Positions 1-8,127 of a stretch of 15,536 bases of DNA are shown piece by piece. Each line of letters opens with the position of its first letter. Position 1 is the stretch's first letter. Both the position numbers and the translations under genes were made by a program. Origin of the DNA: Desulfobacterales bacterium (GTDB taxonomy: Bacteria > Desulfobacterota > Desulfobacteria > Desulfobacterales > JASFBJ01); assembly GCA_030149585.1 (NCBI GenBank), contig JASFBJ010000045.1, positions 1 through 15,536 of the forward strand, given 5' to 3'. The notes below the pieces were generated by a model. That model was not told the origin of the DNA and made no database searches. It saw only the letters and a program-made list of their open reading frames with translations.

Positions 1-990
1 GTAAGACCTCTTGGAATGGGTGGCGCCTTTACAGCCGTGGCTGACGATGAAAACGCCTTGTTTTATAATCCAGCAGGTCTTTCCAATATTGATAAATTTT
101 CAATTGGGCTTATAAATCCTTTAATAGAGGTTTCGGAAAAAAGTATTGACCTTATAAATGATGCTCAGGATACTGATTTGGATGATACCGGAGAAACAGT
201 TGATTTTTTAAGGGATTATGTGGGAGAGCCTTTGCATGTAAGAGCCGGCTTATTTCCCTACGCTGGTTTTAATATTGGAAATGTTGGAGCAATGATTGGA
301 GGAATGGCTCAGGGAACTATGGATACTGAAATAAGGAATCCTCCCTGGCCTGAAGCTCATATAAGTTTAATTAAGGATATTGGTTTGCTTGGAGGTGTGG
401 GATATAAGCTACCCTTTCAGGACTTGCGTATAGGGGCAACCCTGAAAATGATAGACAGGGAGAGTCTGGAAGAAATGTATACGGCAGCAGATATTGCTGA
501 CGATGATTTTGAGGATAGGCTTGAGGACGATTTAAATTCCGGATCCGGGTTTTCAGCAGATATTGGTGCAATCTATACCCTGCCCTTTAAATCAATTATT
601 AAAACCGATATAGGTCTGACTATCCAGAATATTCCGGAAATGGATATGGGAGATGCAGCAGATGTAAAAACCCAGGCAAATTTTGGAGTGGCTGTGCAAA
701 AATCTTTTGCCAAATTTAACCTGGTCGGAGCTCTGGATTATAAGGATATTTCGCATAATATAGGTGAAGATGATGATCATTATAAAAGAATTCATATGGG
801 TACTGAATTACAGTTTCCAGTTGTTTTTGCAATTCGAGCAGGATTAAACCAGGGTTATTATAGTGCTGGAGCAAGTTTGGATTTATGGTTTTTTAAGTTT
901 GATGTAGCCACATACGGTGAAGAGGTTGGAGCCCATGCCGGACAAAAAGAGGATAGACGCTATGTTGGTCAATTTACAATTGGCTGGTAG
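1..990 (+). CDS. Outer-membrane beta-barrel-type protein, 5' partial
   Basis: The reading frame is open from base 1, so the gene begins upstream of the window and its signal peptide is not visible. The first in-frame ATG at 16 is preceded by coding sequence (V-R-P-L-G). The opening RPLGMGGAFTAVADD followed by NALFYNPAGLS is the pattern seen at the mature N-terminus of FadL/PorV/TraF-like outer-membrane barrels. The rest alternates short beta-like segments with Gly, aromatic and acidic loop residues (for example DDDFEDRLEDDLNSGSG), and the chain ends in FTIGW. A terminal aromatic residue is typical of a BAM-recognised last strand. The likely location is the outer membrane; substrate and function are unknown. 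The gene is followed by a strong terminator, so it ends its own transcript. The barrel fold is an inference from pattern; the exact family is not resolved. Confidence 0.7.
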   Translation, partial: VRPLGMGGAFTAVADDENALFYNPAGLSNIDKFSIGLINPLIEVSEKSIDLINDAQDTDLDDTGETVDFLRDYVGEPLHVRAGLFPYAGFNIGNVGAMIGGMAQGTMDTEIRNPPWPEAHISLIKDIGLLGGVGYKLPFQDLRIGATLKMIDRESLEEMYTAADIADDDFEDRLEDDLNSGSGFSADIGAIYTLPFKSIIKTDIGLTIQNIPEMDMGDAADVKTQANFGVAVQKSFAKFNLVGALDYKDISHNIGEDDDHYKRIHMGTELQFPVVFAIRAGLNQGYYSAGASLDLWFFKFDVATYGEEVGAHAGQKEDRRYVGQFTIGW

Positions 991-1007
991 GCTTTTTTAG
1001 TTTTTCC

Positions 1008-1036
1008 TTTAATAAAAAAATAATTCATAATATAAT
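1008..1036 (+). promoter_or_regulatory. Possible promoter overlapping the terminator
   Basis: TATAAT at 1031-1036 is a perfect -10 hexamer. The best -35 at 17-bp spacing is the poor TTTAAT (1008-1013). A transcript from here would start near 1043, inside the 5' arm of the terminator hairpin, so it would escape that terminator and could supply the radical SAM gene at 1094. The -10 is seen; promoter activity is an inference weakened by the poor -35. Confidence 0.3.
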
Positions 1037-1039
1037 AAG

Positions 1040-1069
1040 GCAGCCTTTAAAAAAAGGCTGCTTTTTTTT
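1040..1069 (+). terminator. Rho-independent terminator
   Basis: A perfect 9-bp inverted repeat (GCAGCCTTT / AAAGGCTGC, 1040-1048 and 1053-1061) with an AAAA loop is followed at once by eight T (1062-1069). It lies 49 bp after the stop of the barrel protein and 24 bp before the next gene. It should end the upstream transcript. Confidence 0.93.
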
Positions 1070-1093
1070 GCTTAAAAAGGAAAATTTTTATTA

Positions 1094-3595
1094 ATGAAAA
1101 TAGATCAAATAGATGAAATACTGCCTTTAGTTCAAAATCCAAGCAGATATTTAGGGAATGAAATAAATCGGATCAAAAAGGATCTGACTAAAATAAAGCT
1201 GAAGATAGCGTTGGCTTTTCCGGATTTATATGAAATCGGTACATCTCATTTTGGTATTAGCATTCTCTATCATATTTTAAATAATCAGGAATTTGTGGCA
1301 GCTGAAAGGGTTTTTGCGCCATTTGAGGATATGGAGACAAAGCTGCGGGAGAACCAAATTCCCTTAAGTTCTTTGGAATCAGCCATTCCACTTAATCAAT
1401 TTGATATAATTGGATTCAGCTTGCTCTACGAGTTAAATTATACCAATGTTTTAAATATGCTTGATCTGGCAGGAATACCACTATTATCAAAAAACAGAGA
1501 CAAAAGAGTTCCTTTGATTATAGCAGGAGGTCCTTGTACCTGTAATCCAGAGCCGGTTGCAGATTTTTTTGATGCCATGGTTATAGGCGATGGTGAACAG
1601 GTTTTTTTAGACATGGCAGAGGTCTTGATTGAATCGAGAAAAAACTTCAAAAAAGAAGAGCTTTTATTTGAATGGGCGAAAATTAAGGGTGTATATATTC
1701 CATCTTTTTTTAAGGTAAAATATAATAATCACGGTCTGCAGGAGACCACTTCATTAAAAAAAGATTATTCTTTGGTAAAAAAAGCTGTTATCAATGAACT
1801 TGATTCAGTGTCTTTTCCTGATAAACCGGTTATTCCTTATGGAAAACCAATTCATGATCGCCTGCGAATAGAGATTGCAAGGGGATGTTCCAGAGGATGC
1901 CGCTTTTGTCAGGCAGGAATGATATACCGCCCTGTTCGTGAAAGATCACCGGAAGACATTTTATCAAAGACCAAAACAGCGCTAAAAAACACCGGATATG
2001 AAGATATTTCATTATTATCTTTAAGTACCGGAGATTATAATTCTATTGGGTGGCTGACAGAACAACTTATGGGCCGCTGTGAAAAAGAAAAGATAGCTGT
2101 TTCCCTGCCCTCTTTACGAGCTGGAACTTTAACACCGAAGTTGATGCAGCAGATAAAAAAAGTAAGAAAAACAGGTTTTACAATAGCTCCTGAGGCTGGA
2201 ACCCAAAGATTGAGAAATGTTATTAATAAAAATATCAATCAGGATGAAATTTTTGAAACAGTCAGAAACGCCTTTGATCTTGGCTGGAAGGTGATCAAAT
2301 TATATTTTATGATAGGTTTGCCAACTGAAACCAGTGAGGATTTAGAGGGTATTCTTAATTTAATTAAAGAATTAAAAAAGATAAAAAGTTCAGACCAAAG
2401 GAAAGGACAGATAAATGTGAGCATAACAACATTTATTCCAAAGGCACATACACCTTTTCAATGGGAACCACAATTAACCTTGAATGAATCCAGCCGGATT
2501 ATTGAATATTTAAAAGGGAGCTTAAAAAGGCCAGGAATTCGTTTTAAATGGCAAAATCCAAAGACCAGTCTTCTGGAAGGTGTATTTGCCAGAGGAGACC
2601 GAAAACTCAGCCGGGTTTTGATAAAAGCTTTTGAAAAGGGGTGTAAATTTGATGGATGGAGTGATAAATTTAAATTTAACTTATGGGAAGAAGCTTTTGC
2701 GGAAAGCGGGATTGATATCCCTTTTTACACAACCCGTCAAAGAGATCCTAATGAACCCCTTCCCTGGGATCATATAGACAGCCTGATAAATAAAGATTTT
2801 TTAAAAAAAGAGATGGAAAAGGCTAAAGAGGGTGCTTTAACTTTTGATTGTCGCAATGGAGAGTGTAATTTATGTGGTGTTTGTGATTTTAAAAGCATTC
2901 AACCCGTGGTTTTTGAAAATCCTGAAAGGAATGCCTCAAATGTTGTTAATCAAAGAACGGTTAAAGAAATTAATTATCATAAGATAGTTATCTCTTATTC
3001 TAAAAAAGGGAAAGCCAGGTTTTTTAGTCATCTTGAACTTATTAATATAATTATCAGGGCTAGTCGAAGAGCGCAGATTCCAATAAAATTTTCTCAAGGC
3101 TTTCATCCTTTACCCAAAATTTCTTTCAAAGATCCCTTGCCCATTGGGGTCGAAAGTGAAAAAGAGGAGTTTTATCTTATAATTCCAACATATTTTAATA
3201 TAGAAAATATGGTAAAAATTTTAAATCATGAACTACCCCCTGGAATAAGGATACTTGACAGCAAAATATTAAAACCAGAGCTTAAAAAACAAAACACTCA
3301 GATAATTACCTATCAGGTGATAATTAATGATGGTTTTTTCAGCAAAAAAGGTTTAATATCTTTTAATGATAGTCCACAATATCTTTATACAACCAGAACC
3401 AAAAAAGGCAGGAAAAAAGAGATTGATTTAAAAGAGGCAATTATTGATATGAATTTGATTAAAAAAAACTGCCTGCAAATAAAAATAAAAGATTTGCCCG
3501 GCAAAAAAATCAGACCTTTTTTAATAATAACACATATTTTTAATTTAACCGAAACCCAGGCAAAACAGGCTAAAATCTTAAAAACAGCTATATAA
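1094..3595 (+). CDS. Fused TIGR03960-type radical SAM / TIGR03936 (DUF2344) protein
   Basis: The 833-residue protein has three parts. Residues about 1-200 resemble the B12-binding-like domain of TIGR03960 proteins (AFPDLYEIGTSHFGISILY, IIAGGPCTCNPEP, IGDGEQ). Residues about 255-490 form the radical SAM core with C265-x3-C269-x2-C272, which binds the SAM-cleaving [4Fe-4S] cluster. Residues about 628-833 match the radical-SAM-linked TIGR03936/DUF2344 domain (KGKARFFSHLE, FSQGFHPLPKISF). Between core and tail is a second cysteine set, C586-x4-C591-x2-C594-x2-C597, which could bind another Fe-S cluster or metal. In many bacteria the two modules are separate neighbouring genes; here they are one chain. 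The substrate is unknown. The family is commonly found beside RNase G and ribosomal genes, and rng follows 9 bp downstream, suggesting an RNA or ribosome-related role (inference). The ATG has a modest AAAAGG Shine-Dalgarno at about 1075-1080. Confidence 0.9.
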   Translation: MKIDQIDEILPLVQNPSRYLGNEINRIKKDLTKIKLKIALAFPDLYEIGTSHFGISILYHILNNQEFVAAERVFAPFEDMETKLRENQIPLSSLESAIPLNQFDIIGFSLLYELNYTNVLNMLDLAGIPLLSKNRDKRVPLIIAGGPCTCNPEPVADFFDAMVIGDGEQVFLDMAEVLIESRKNFKKEELLFEWAKIKGVYIPSFFKVKYNNHGLQETTSLKKDYSLVKKAVINELDSVSFPDKPVIPYGKPIHDRLRIEIARGCSRGCRFCQAGMIYRPVRERSPEDILSKTKTALKNTGYEDISLLSLSTGDYNSIGWLTEQLMGRCEKEKIAVSLPSLRAGTLTPKLMQQIKKVRKTGFTIAPEAGTQRLRNVINKNINQDEIFETVRNAFDLGWKVIKLYFMIGLPTETSEDLEGILNLIKELKKIKSSDQRKGQINVSITTFIPKAHTPFQWEPQLTLNESSRIIEYLKGSLKRPGIRFKWQNPKTSLLEGVFARGDRKLSRVLIKAFEKGCKFDGWSDKFKFNLWEEAFAESGIDIPFYTTRQRDPNEPLPWDHIDSLINKDFLKKEMEKAKEGALTFDCRNGECNLCGVCDFKSIQPVVFENPERNASNVVNQRTVKEINYHKIVISYSKKGKARFFSHLELINIIIRASRRAQIPIKFSQGFHPLPKISFKDPLPIGVESEKEEFYLIIPTYFNIENMVKILNHELPPGIRILDSKILKPELKKQNTQIITYQVIINDGFFSKKGLISFNDSPQYLYTTRTKKGRKKEIDLKEAIIDMNLIKKNCLQIKIKDLPGKKIRPFLIITHIFNLTETQAKQAKILKTAI

Positions 3596-3604
3596 TCAGG
3601 TAAA

Positions 3605-5137
3605 ATGTATAAAAAAATTATAATCAATGCCGCTGACCATGAAACGCGTGTGGCTCTGATCGAAGAAGGGACAATTTCAGAGCTTTTTATAGAAAGAAAA
3701 GATAGCTCGGACAGTGCAGGCAATATCTATAAGGGACGAATTCAAAGGGTATTACCTGGAATGCAGGCTGCTTTTGTAAATATCGGTCTTAGTCAGGCTG
3801 CATTTCTTTATGTTGATGATATCGTAAATAATGGATTTCAAGAGATTGAAAAACTATTTAGTGAAGAAGATGAAGATGAAGATATAGCTATTCAGAATAA
3901 AAAGCTAACCCAAAACCCAGGGCGCAGCGAAAATATTGAAGATTTGATTACAGAAGGCCAGGAAATCCTGGTTCAGGTGGCAAAATCTCCCATTGGAACC
4001 AAAGGAGCGCGAGTTACATGTCATATATCTTTACCAGGTCGATTTCTGGTATTAATGCCGATGTCGGATCATATCGGTATTTCAAGAAAAATTAATGATG
4101 AACAAGAGAGAGATCGGCTAAAAGAGATTATATCTTCATTAAGAGACGATAATCTGGGTTATATTATAAGAACAGTTGCCGATGGCTGTCAAAAAGAAAA
4201 ACTGGCCTATGAAATGGGGTTTTTAAAGAATATATGGGAAAATATTCAGAAAAAATATGAAACAGCACCAGGTATAGCTTTGATTCATCAGGAATTAAAT
4301 ATAAGCTTAAGGGCTGTCAGGGATCTTTTAATACAAGAGGCCGAAAGACTGGTTATTGATTCTGCGACAGGCCATAGAGAAATATTATCGTTTCTTGATA
4401 CATTTATGCCCAATTTAAAGGACTCTGTGGAATTATATGAAGGCTCTGAGCCGATATTTGATGCATATAATTTAGAGGGCGATATTTCCCGGGCTTTAAA
4501 ACGGAAAGTGTGGCTAAAATCAGGCGGTTATATTATTATTGAACATACCGAGGCTCGGGTTGCCGTTGATATTAATACCGGGCGGTATGTGGGTAAACAT
4601 AATCTTGAAGAGACAATACTTAAAACAAATATGGAGGCGGTAAAAGAAATAGCCTACCAGATTCGTCTGAGAAATATTGGCGGTATTATTATAATTGATT
4701 TTATTGATATGGCTAAAAAATCTAATCAGGAAAAAGTTTTTAATGCTCTTAATGAAGCATTTAAAAAGGATCGCAGCAAAACCAATATCTTGCCCTTTTC
4801 AGATATGGGTTTAATTCAAATGACACGTAAACGAATTCGCAAAGCATTATCTAGAATTTTATGTGAACCATGCTTTTATTGTGAGGGCGAAGGGTATATA
4901 ATTTCAAAGAAAACAATCTGTTATAATATATTCCGGGAAATATTAAGAGCTATTCAAGACATTGACGGCAACCGCCTTACAATTAAAGTTAATCCTGAAA
5001 TAGCTGAATTGCTTTACGGTTCAGAAAGTCAGATCATTTCATCTTTGGAGCGTATTATAGGTAAGCAAGTTGTAATCTATCCTGACAAGGAGTTTCATAT
5101 GGAGGAATTTGATATTCTGGAAGTTCTTCAAATATAA
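3605..5137 (+). CDS. rng: Ribonuclease G (RNase E/G family)
   Basis: This is an endoribonuclease for 5'-monophosphate single-stranded RNA, involved in rRNA maturation and mRNA decay. The 510-residue length fits RNase G rather than full RNase E. The N-terminus (IIINAADHETRVALIEEG) is typical, and an S1 domain (YKGRIQRVLPGMQAAFVNIG, about residues 38-140) is interrupted by an acidic loop (SEEDEDEDIAIQ). The metal-binding catalytic aspartates are D322 (in VAVDINTGR) and D365 (in IIIIDFIDM). Their 43-residue spacing equals that of D303 and D346 in E. coli RNase E. C423-F-Y-C426, preceded by C420, matches the Zn-link region that holds dimers together. The gene begins 9 bp after the radical SAM gene without a strong Shine-Dalgarno, so translational coupling is likely. 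It is followed by a promoter, so rpmH has its own start. Confidence 0.96.
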   Translation: MYKKIIINAADHETRVALIEEGTISELFIERKDSSDSAGNIYKGRIQRVLPGMQAAFVNIGLSQAAFLYVDDIVNNGFQEIEKLFSEEDEDEDIAIQNKKLTQNPGRSENIEDLITEGQEILVQVAKSPIGTKGARVTCHISLPGRFLVLMPMSDHIGISRKINDEQERDRLKEIISSLRDDNLGYIIRTVADGCQKEKLAYEMGFLKNIWENIQKKYETAPGIALIHQELNISLRAVRDLLIQEAERLVIDSATGHREILSFLDTFMPNLKDSVELYEGSEPIFDAYNLEGDISRALKRKVWLKSGGYIIIEHTEARVAVDINTGRYVGKHNLEETILKTNMEAVKEIAYQIRLRNIGGIIIIDFIDMAKKSNQEKVFNALNEAFKKDRSKTNILPFSDMGLIQMTRKRIRKALSRILCEPCFYCEGEGYIISKKTICYNIFREILRAIQDIDGNRLTIKVNPEIAELLYGSESQIISSLERIIGKQVVIYPDKEFHMEEFDILEVLQI

Positions 5138-5158
5138 GCTGGGTTTAATATTTGGGTG

Positions 5159-5188
5159 TTGACTAAAATAAAACATCGTGCTTATAAT
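5159..5188 (+). promoter_or_regulatory. sigma70-type promoter for rpmH
   Basis: TTGACT (5159-5164) and TATAAT (5183-5188) are separated by 18 bp, five of six and six of six matches to consensus. Transcription would start near 5195, giving a leader of about 130 nt before rpmH. This is the best promoter I see in the window and probably drives rpmH and the genes after it. The leader holds a 15-codon ATG frame (5208-5255, MGWENSWSLKYFAGF) that lacks a clear Shine-Dalgarno. Confidence 0.8.
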
Positions 5189-5327
5189 ATTCGATTAGTT
5201 AAAAAAGATGGGCTGGGAAAACAGCTGGTCCTTGAAATATTTTGCCGGTTTTTGAGATATTTAGATAGATAGCATAGTTAAATTATTCAGGTATAAAAAT
5301 TTATAGCTGTAAAACAAGAGGTTAGTA

Positions 5328-5462
5328 ATGAAAAGAACATTTCAGCCCAGTAGAATTAAAAGGGCTAGAACACATGGTTTTAGAAAAAGAATGTCCACCA
5401 AGCAGGGAAGAAGAATTATTAACAGGCGCAGGGCCAAAGGCAGAACAAAACTTTCTGCGTAG
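5328..5462 (+). CDS. rpmH: 50S ribosomal protein L34
   Basis: This 44-residue gene encodes the small basic L34 protein of the large ribosomal subunit. The protein begins MKRTFQPSRIKRARTHGF and continues with FRKRMSTKQGRRII and NRRRAKGRTKLSA, which is the standard L34 sequence along its whole length. The start ATG is preceded by an AGAGG Shine-Dalgarno-like sequence at about 5317-5321. A good sigma70-type promoter lies about 135 bp upstream. As in most bacteria, rpmH precedes rnpA, although here 250 bp separate them, far more than the usual close spacing or overlap. The usual upstream neighbour dnaA is absent; rng takes that place. Confidence 0.97.
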   Translation: MKRTFQPSRIKRARTHGFRKRMSTKQGRRIINRRRAKGRTKLSA

Positions 5463-5712
5463 TCTATTGGCTTGAAAGGAGAACAAAGAAGTTCGTATAT
5501 ACCCGCGAATATAAATTATTGCATTTTTTGATATTGAACAAAATATTATATTACGACTATATCAACAACGTATATTCTGAAAAGATACTTGTTCGCAGAT
5601 GGTTTATGATGCGGGTTCAGGGAAAAATCAAAAAGGCTTTTAATTCATACTTTGATAATCATTGGGTAACTGTCCACAGGCACTAAAAAAAAGAGACTGA
5701 AATTTTTGAGTT
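5463..5712. other. rpmH-rnpA intergenic region with an orphan open frame
   Basis: This 250-bp spacer holds no recognised gene or RNA. One + strand frame is open from 5423 (inside the end of rpmH) to a TAA at 5684-5686, 87 codons without a stop, but has no credible start. The only ATGs are at 5606 and 5609, which would give at most a 26-residue peptide (MMRVQGKIKKAFN and onward), and no Shine-Dalgarno precedes them. An AGGAG (5477-5481) lies upstream with no start codon at a proper distance. A weak promoter-like pair, TTGAAC (5534-5539) and TATATC (5558-5563) with an 18-bp spacer, might serve rnpA. CTGTCCACA near 5670 resembles a DnaA box but has two mismatches. Confidence 0.5.
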
Positions 5713-6072
5713 GTGAGAAAATACTCATTTAGCAAGGCTGATAGACTTCGTAAAAGAATTGAATTCTTAACGCTTTCAAAAAATTGCCAAAAGGTGCAAA
5801 ATCAGCATTTTATTGCGTTAATCAGGCCCAATCTTAATAATCGAACACGCCTTGGAATCACTGTTAGTAAAAGAAACGGGAATGCTGTTAAAAGAAATAG
5901 AATAAAACGTATTATACGCGAATACTTTAGATTAAATAAACATAGTCTAAATCAATTTTGGGACATTAACATAATCGCCAAAAAGCAGATTTCAAAGATA
6001 AATAATGCAAAAGTATTTGCCTCTTTAAAAACGATTTTCAATAAAATATCCACGTATGAAAAAGTTATCTGA
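5713..6072 (+). CDS. rnpA: Ribonuclease P protein component
   Basis: This 119-residue basic protein binds the catalytic RNase P RNA and helps it remove 5' leaders from pre-tRNAs. The N-terminal FSKADRLRKRIEF and the RNR region at about residues 53-70 (KRNGNAVKRNRIKRIIRE) are diagnostic. RLGITVSKR before it is also typical, and the length is normal. The start is forced: an in-frame TGA ends at 5709, so the GTG at 5713 is the first usable codon, and the protein from there aligns with family N-termini. There is no good Shine-Dalgarno in front of it, suggesting weak initiation. The 3' end overlaps yidD by 17 bp, a standard arrangement for this pair. Confidence 0.96.
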   Translation: MRKYSFSKADRLRKRIEFLTLSKNCQKVQNQHFIALIRPNLNNRTRLGITVSKRNGNAVKRNRIKRIIREYFRLNKHSLNQFWDINIIAKKQISKINNAKVFASLKTIFNKISTYEKVI

Positions 6073-6286
6073 AATTTTGGTAAAAATAGTTTTATACGTT
6101 ATTAAAGGATATCAAATTCTACTATCTCCATTTTTACCTGATTCTTGCCGGTTTATTCCTAGCTGTTCGCATTATGCTTATCAGGCAATTTTGCGTCATG
6201 GAATTATTAAAGGGGGAGGGCTTTCTTTAAAAAGAATTATAAAGTGCCACCCCTTTCATCCAGGTGGTTTTGACCCAGTACCCTAA
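6056..6286 (+). CDS. yidD: Membrane protein insertion efficiency factor YidD
   Basis: This 76-residue protein is thought to help YidC insert inner-membrane proteins, from the cytoplasmic face of the membrane. Its signature is complete: YQILLSPFLPDSCRFIPSCS, then a Tyr/Ala-rich helix, then KRIIKCHPFHPGGFDPVP at the very end. Three conserved cysteines (in DSCRFIPSCS and KCHPF) are present. A hydrophobic, amphipathic N-terminal helix (LVKIVLYVIKGYQILL) is the likely membrane anchor. The ATG lies inside the end of rnpA (17-bp overlap), implying coupled translation. yidC follows after 173 bp. Confidence 0.97.
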   Translation: MKKLSEILVKIVLYVIKGYQILLSPFLPDSCRFIPSCSHYAYQAILRHGIIKGGGLSLKRIIKCHPFHPGGFDPVP

Positions 6287-6459
6287 GGCTTTAAAAAACT
6301 GACGGATTTTTCATATATTACAGGCCCTTTATTTATACACAACTCAAAAGCCGTATTCTGTTTGTTTGAACATTATTTTCCCATATCTTCTTTGTTAAAT
6401 TCCTTGAAGCCCCAAAAAATATTCAAAATTCGCGATAACTTTAAGTTTAGGAGATTATT
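6287..6459. other. yidD-yidC spacer with one DnaA-box-like 9-mer
   Basis: The 173-bp spacer has no recognisable gene, and I see no hairpin terminator. TTATACACA at 6333-6341 matches the DnaA box consensus TTATNCACA on the + strand. I found no second good match in this or the neighbouring spacers, so a functional origin is not shown. AGGAG (6449-6453), 6 bp before the yidC ATG, is its Shine-Dalgarno. Confidence 0.4.
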
Positions 6460-8112
6460 ATGGAGCAAGCCCGTTTATTATTGGCAATAGTACTATCATT
6501 TCTTGTGTTTTTTATCTGGAGTGTTTTTTTTACGGAAAAACCAAATCCAGTTGAAAATGAGGCTGTTAAGACATCCGCCCAGGAGAACATACAGGATAGC
6601 CATCAGGAAAAAATAGTAAAAACAGATTTATCTGAAATACAACAAAGAGATGATGCCTCTATAATAAATAATAAAAATTTCAGGACAATTACTGTAAAAA
6701 ACAACCTCTACGTGGCTTCTATTTCAGAAAAAGGAGCTGTCTTCACCAGTTTATTATTAAAGAACTATCGTGAGGAGGTGGAAAAAAATTCAAAGTTAAA
6801 ACAACTTATATTTGGTAAAGCAGATAGAACTCTGGACTTGAGTTTTGAGAGAAAAAGTTTCAAGAATCTTGAAACAGCTTATTTTCAATCTGACCTGACA
6901 TATGACGAAGTTAAGGTTTTTGATGAAAAACATGTGATTTCTTTTAGATGGACTTCCCCATCAGGTTTGATAATTGAGAAAAGATATAGTTTTTATCCTG
7001 ATTCATATTTAATTGACCTGGATATTATAGTTAAAAACGGTACAGATCGTTCTTTTTCCGATAGTTTAGTTCTTTCTTTAAATAAAGATTCTCCTCATAA
7101 TAAAAACGCCTATGGTTTTGAAGGTCCCAGTGGGCTTATAAATAATAAACTTGAACAAATTAAGATAAAAAAGATTGAGGATAAAAATAGTTTTTCCGGC
7201 AAGATTGAATGGATTGCCCTTGAAGGAAGATATTTTATTTCAACGATTATTCCCATATCCGAAGAGAATAGCCGTATGAAATTATCCTTGCTAAATAATG
7301 AAATAGTAAAAAGCAGTCTTATAAGCGAACCAGATGTTATTGAATCAGGAAACCAAAAAACTTTTCAATATAAGTTATTTTTTGGTCCCAAGAGTTTAGA
7401 AATAATGGGCAAAGCTGGATATAAATTAAAAAAGGCAATAAATTTTGGTATGTTCGACATTATTGCAAAACCATGTTTGTTGGCTATGAATTATTTATAT
7501 AAGTTTATTCCAAATTATGGTTTGTCCATTATTTTAATTACAATTTTGATAAAAATAATTTTATGGCCATTGGGTTCAAAAAGCTATAAGTCCATGAGTG
7601 AAATGAAAAAATTACAACCGCTTATGGCCGAGCTGAGAGAAAAGCATAAAGGCGATAAGACAACGATGAATAAGGAACTCATGGGGTTATATAAAACATA
7701 TAAAATTAACCCGCTGGGTGGATGTTTACCGATGGTTCTCCAAATTCCCGTATTCTTTGCGCTTTACAGGATGCTTTATCAGGCTATAGAACTTAGACAT
7801 GCACCATTTATCTTTTGGATAAATGATCTTTCAGCTCCTGATCGGCTTTTTAATTTTGGTTTTTCAATTCCATTCATGGAGCCCCCCATTGGAATACCAG
7901 TGCTAACCATAATAATGGGTGGAACCATGTTTTTACAACAAAAAATGTCTCCACCGCCCGGAGATCCGGCCCAGGCTAAAATGATGATGTTTATGCCTAT
8001 TATATTTACATTTATATTTATTAATTTTTCCTCGGGACTGGTTTTATACTGGCTGATAAATAATATTTTATCAATTTCGCAACAATATTATATACAACAG
8101 AAAAATGCCTAA
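6460..8112 (+). CDS. yidC: Membrane protein insertase YidC
   Basis: YidC inserts and folds inner-membrane proteins, alone or with SecYEG. The 550-residue length is that of the Gram-negative form. TM1 is at residues about 6-24 (LLLAIVLSFLVFFIWSVFF). A low-complexity linker and a periplasmic beta-sandwich domain follow, to about residue 330, and the conserved core (60KD_IMP) starts near residue 350. Core landmarks include NPLGGCLPMVLQIPVFFALY, MSPPPGDPAQAKMMMFMP and FSSGLVLYWLINN. At the position of E. coli R366, the functional charge in the hydrophilic groove, this protein has lysine (K365, in LIKIILWPL), so the positive charge is kept but the residue differs. A strong AGGAG precedes the ATG. 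jag follows 15 bp downstream. Confidence 0.97.
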   Translation: MEQARLLLAIVLSFLVFFIWSVFFTEKPNPVENEAVKTSAQENIQDSHQEKIVKTDLSEIQQRDDASIINNKNFRTITVKNNLYVASISEKGAVFTSLLLKNYREEVEKNSKLKQLIFGKADRTLDLSFERKSFKNLETAYFQSDLTYDEVKVFDEKHVISFRWTSPSGLIIEKRYSFYPDSYLIDLDIIVKNGTDRSFSDSLVLSLNKDSPHNKNAYGFEGPSGLINNKLEQIKIKKIEDKNSFSGKIEWIALEGRYFISTIIPISEENSRMKLSLLNNEIVKSSLISEPDVIESGNQKTFQYKLFFGPKSLEIMGKAGYKLKKAINFGMFDIIAKPCLLAMNYLYKFIPNYGLSIILITILIKIILWPLGSKSYKSMSEMKKLQPLMAELREKHKGDKTTMNKELMGLYKTYKINPLGGCLPMVLQIPVFFALYRMLYQAIELRHAPFIFWINDLSAPDRLFNFGFSIPFMEPPIGIPVLTIIMGGTMFLQQKMSPPPGDPAQAKMMMFMPIIFTFIFINFSSGLVLYWLINNILSISQQYYIQQKNA

Positions 8113-8127
8113 TAGCGGAGGTAATAA

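Noticed and set aside
3385..3723. 112-residue minus-strand frame across the radical SAM/rng junction
   Set aside because: It lies opposite two well-supported genes, shows no family features, and its composition is that of a reverse-complement shadow.
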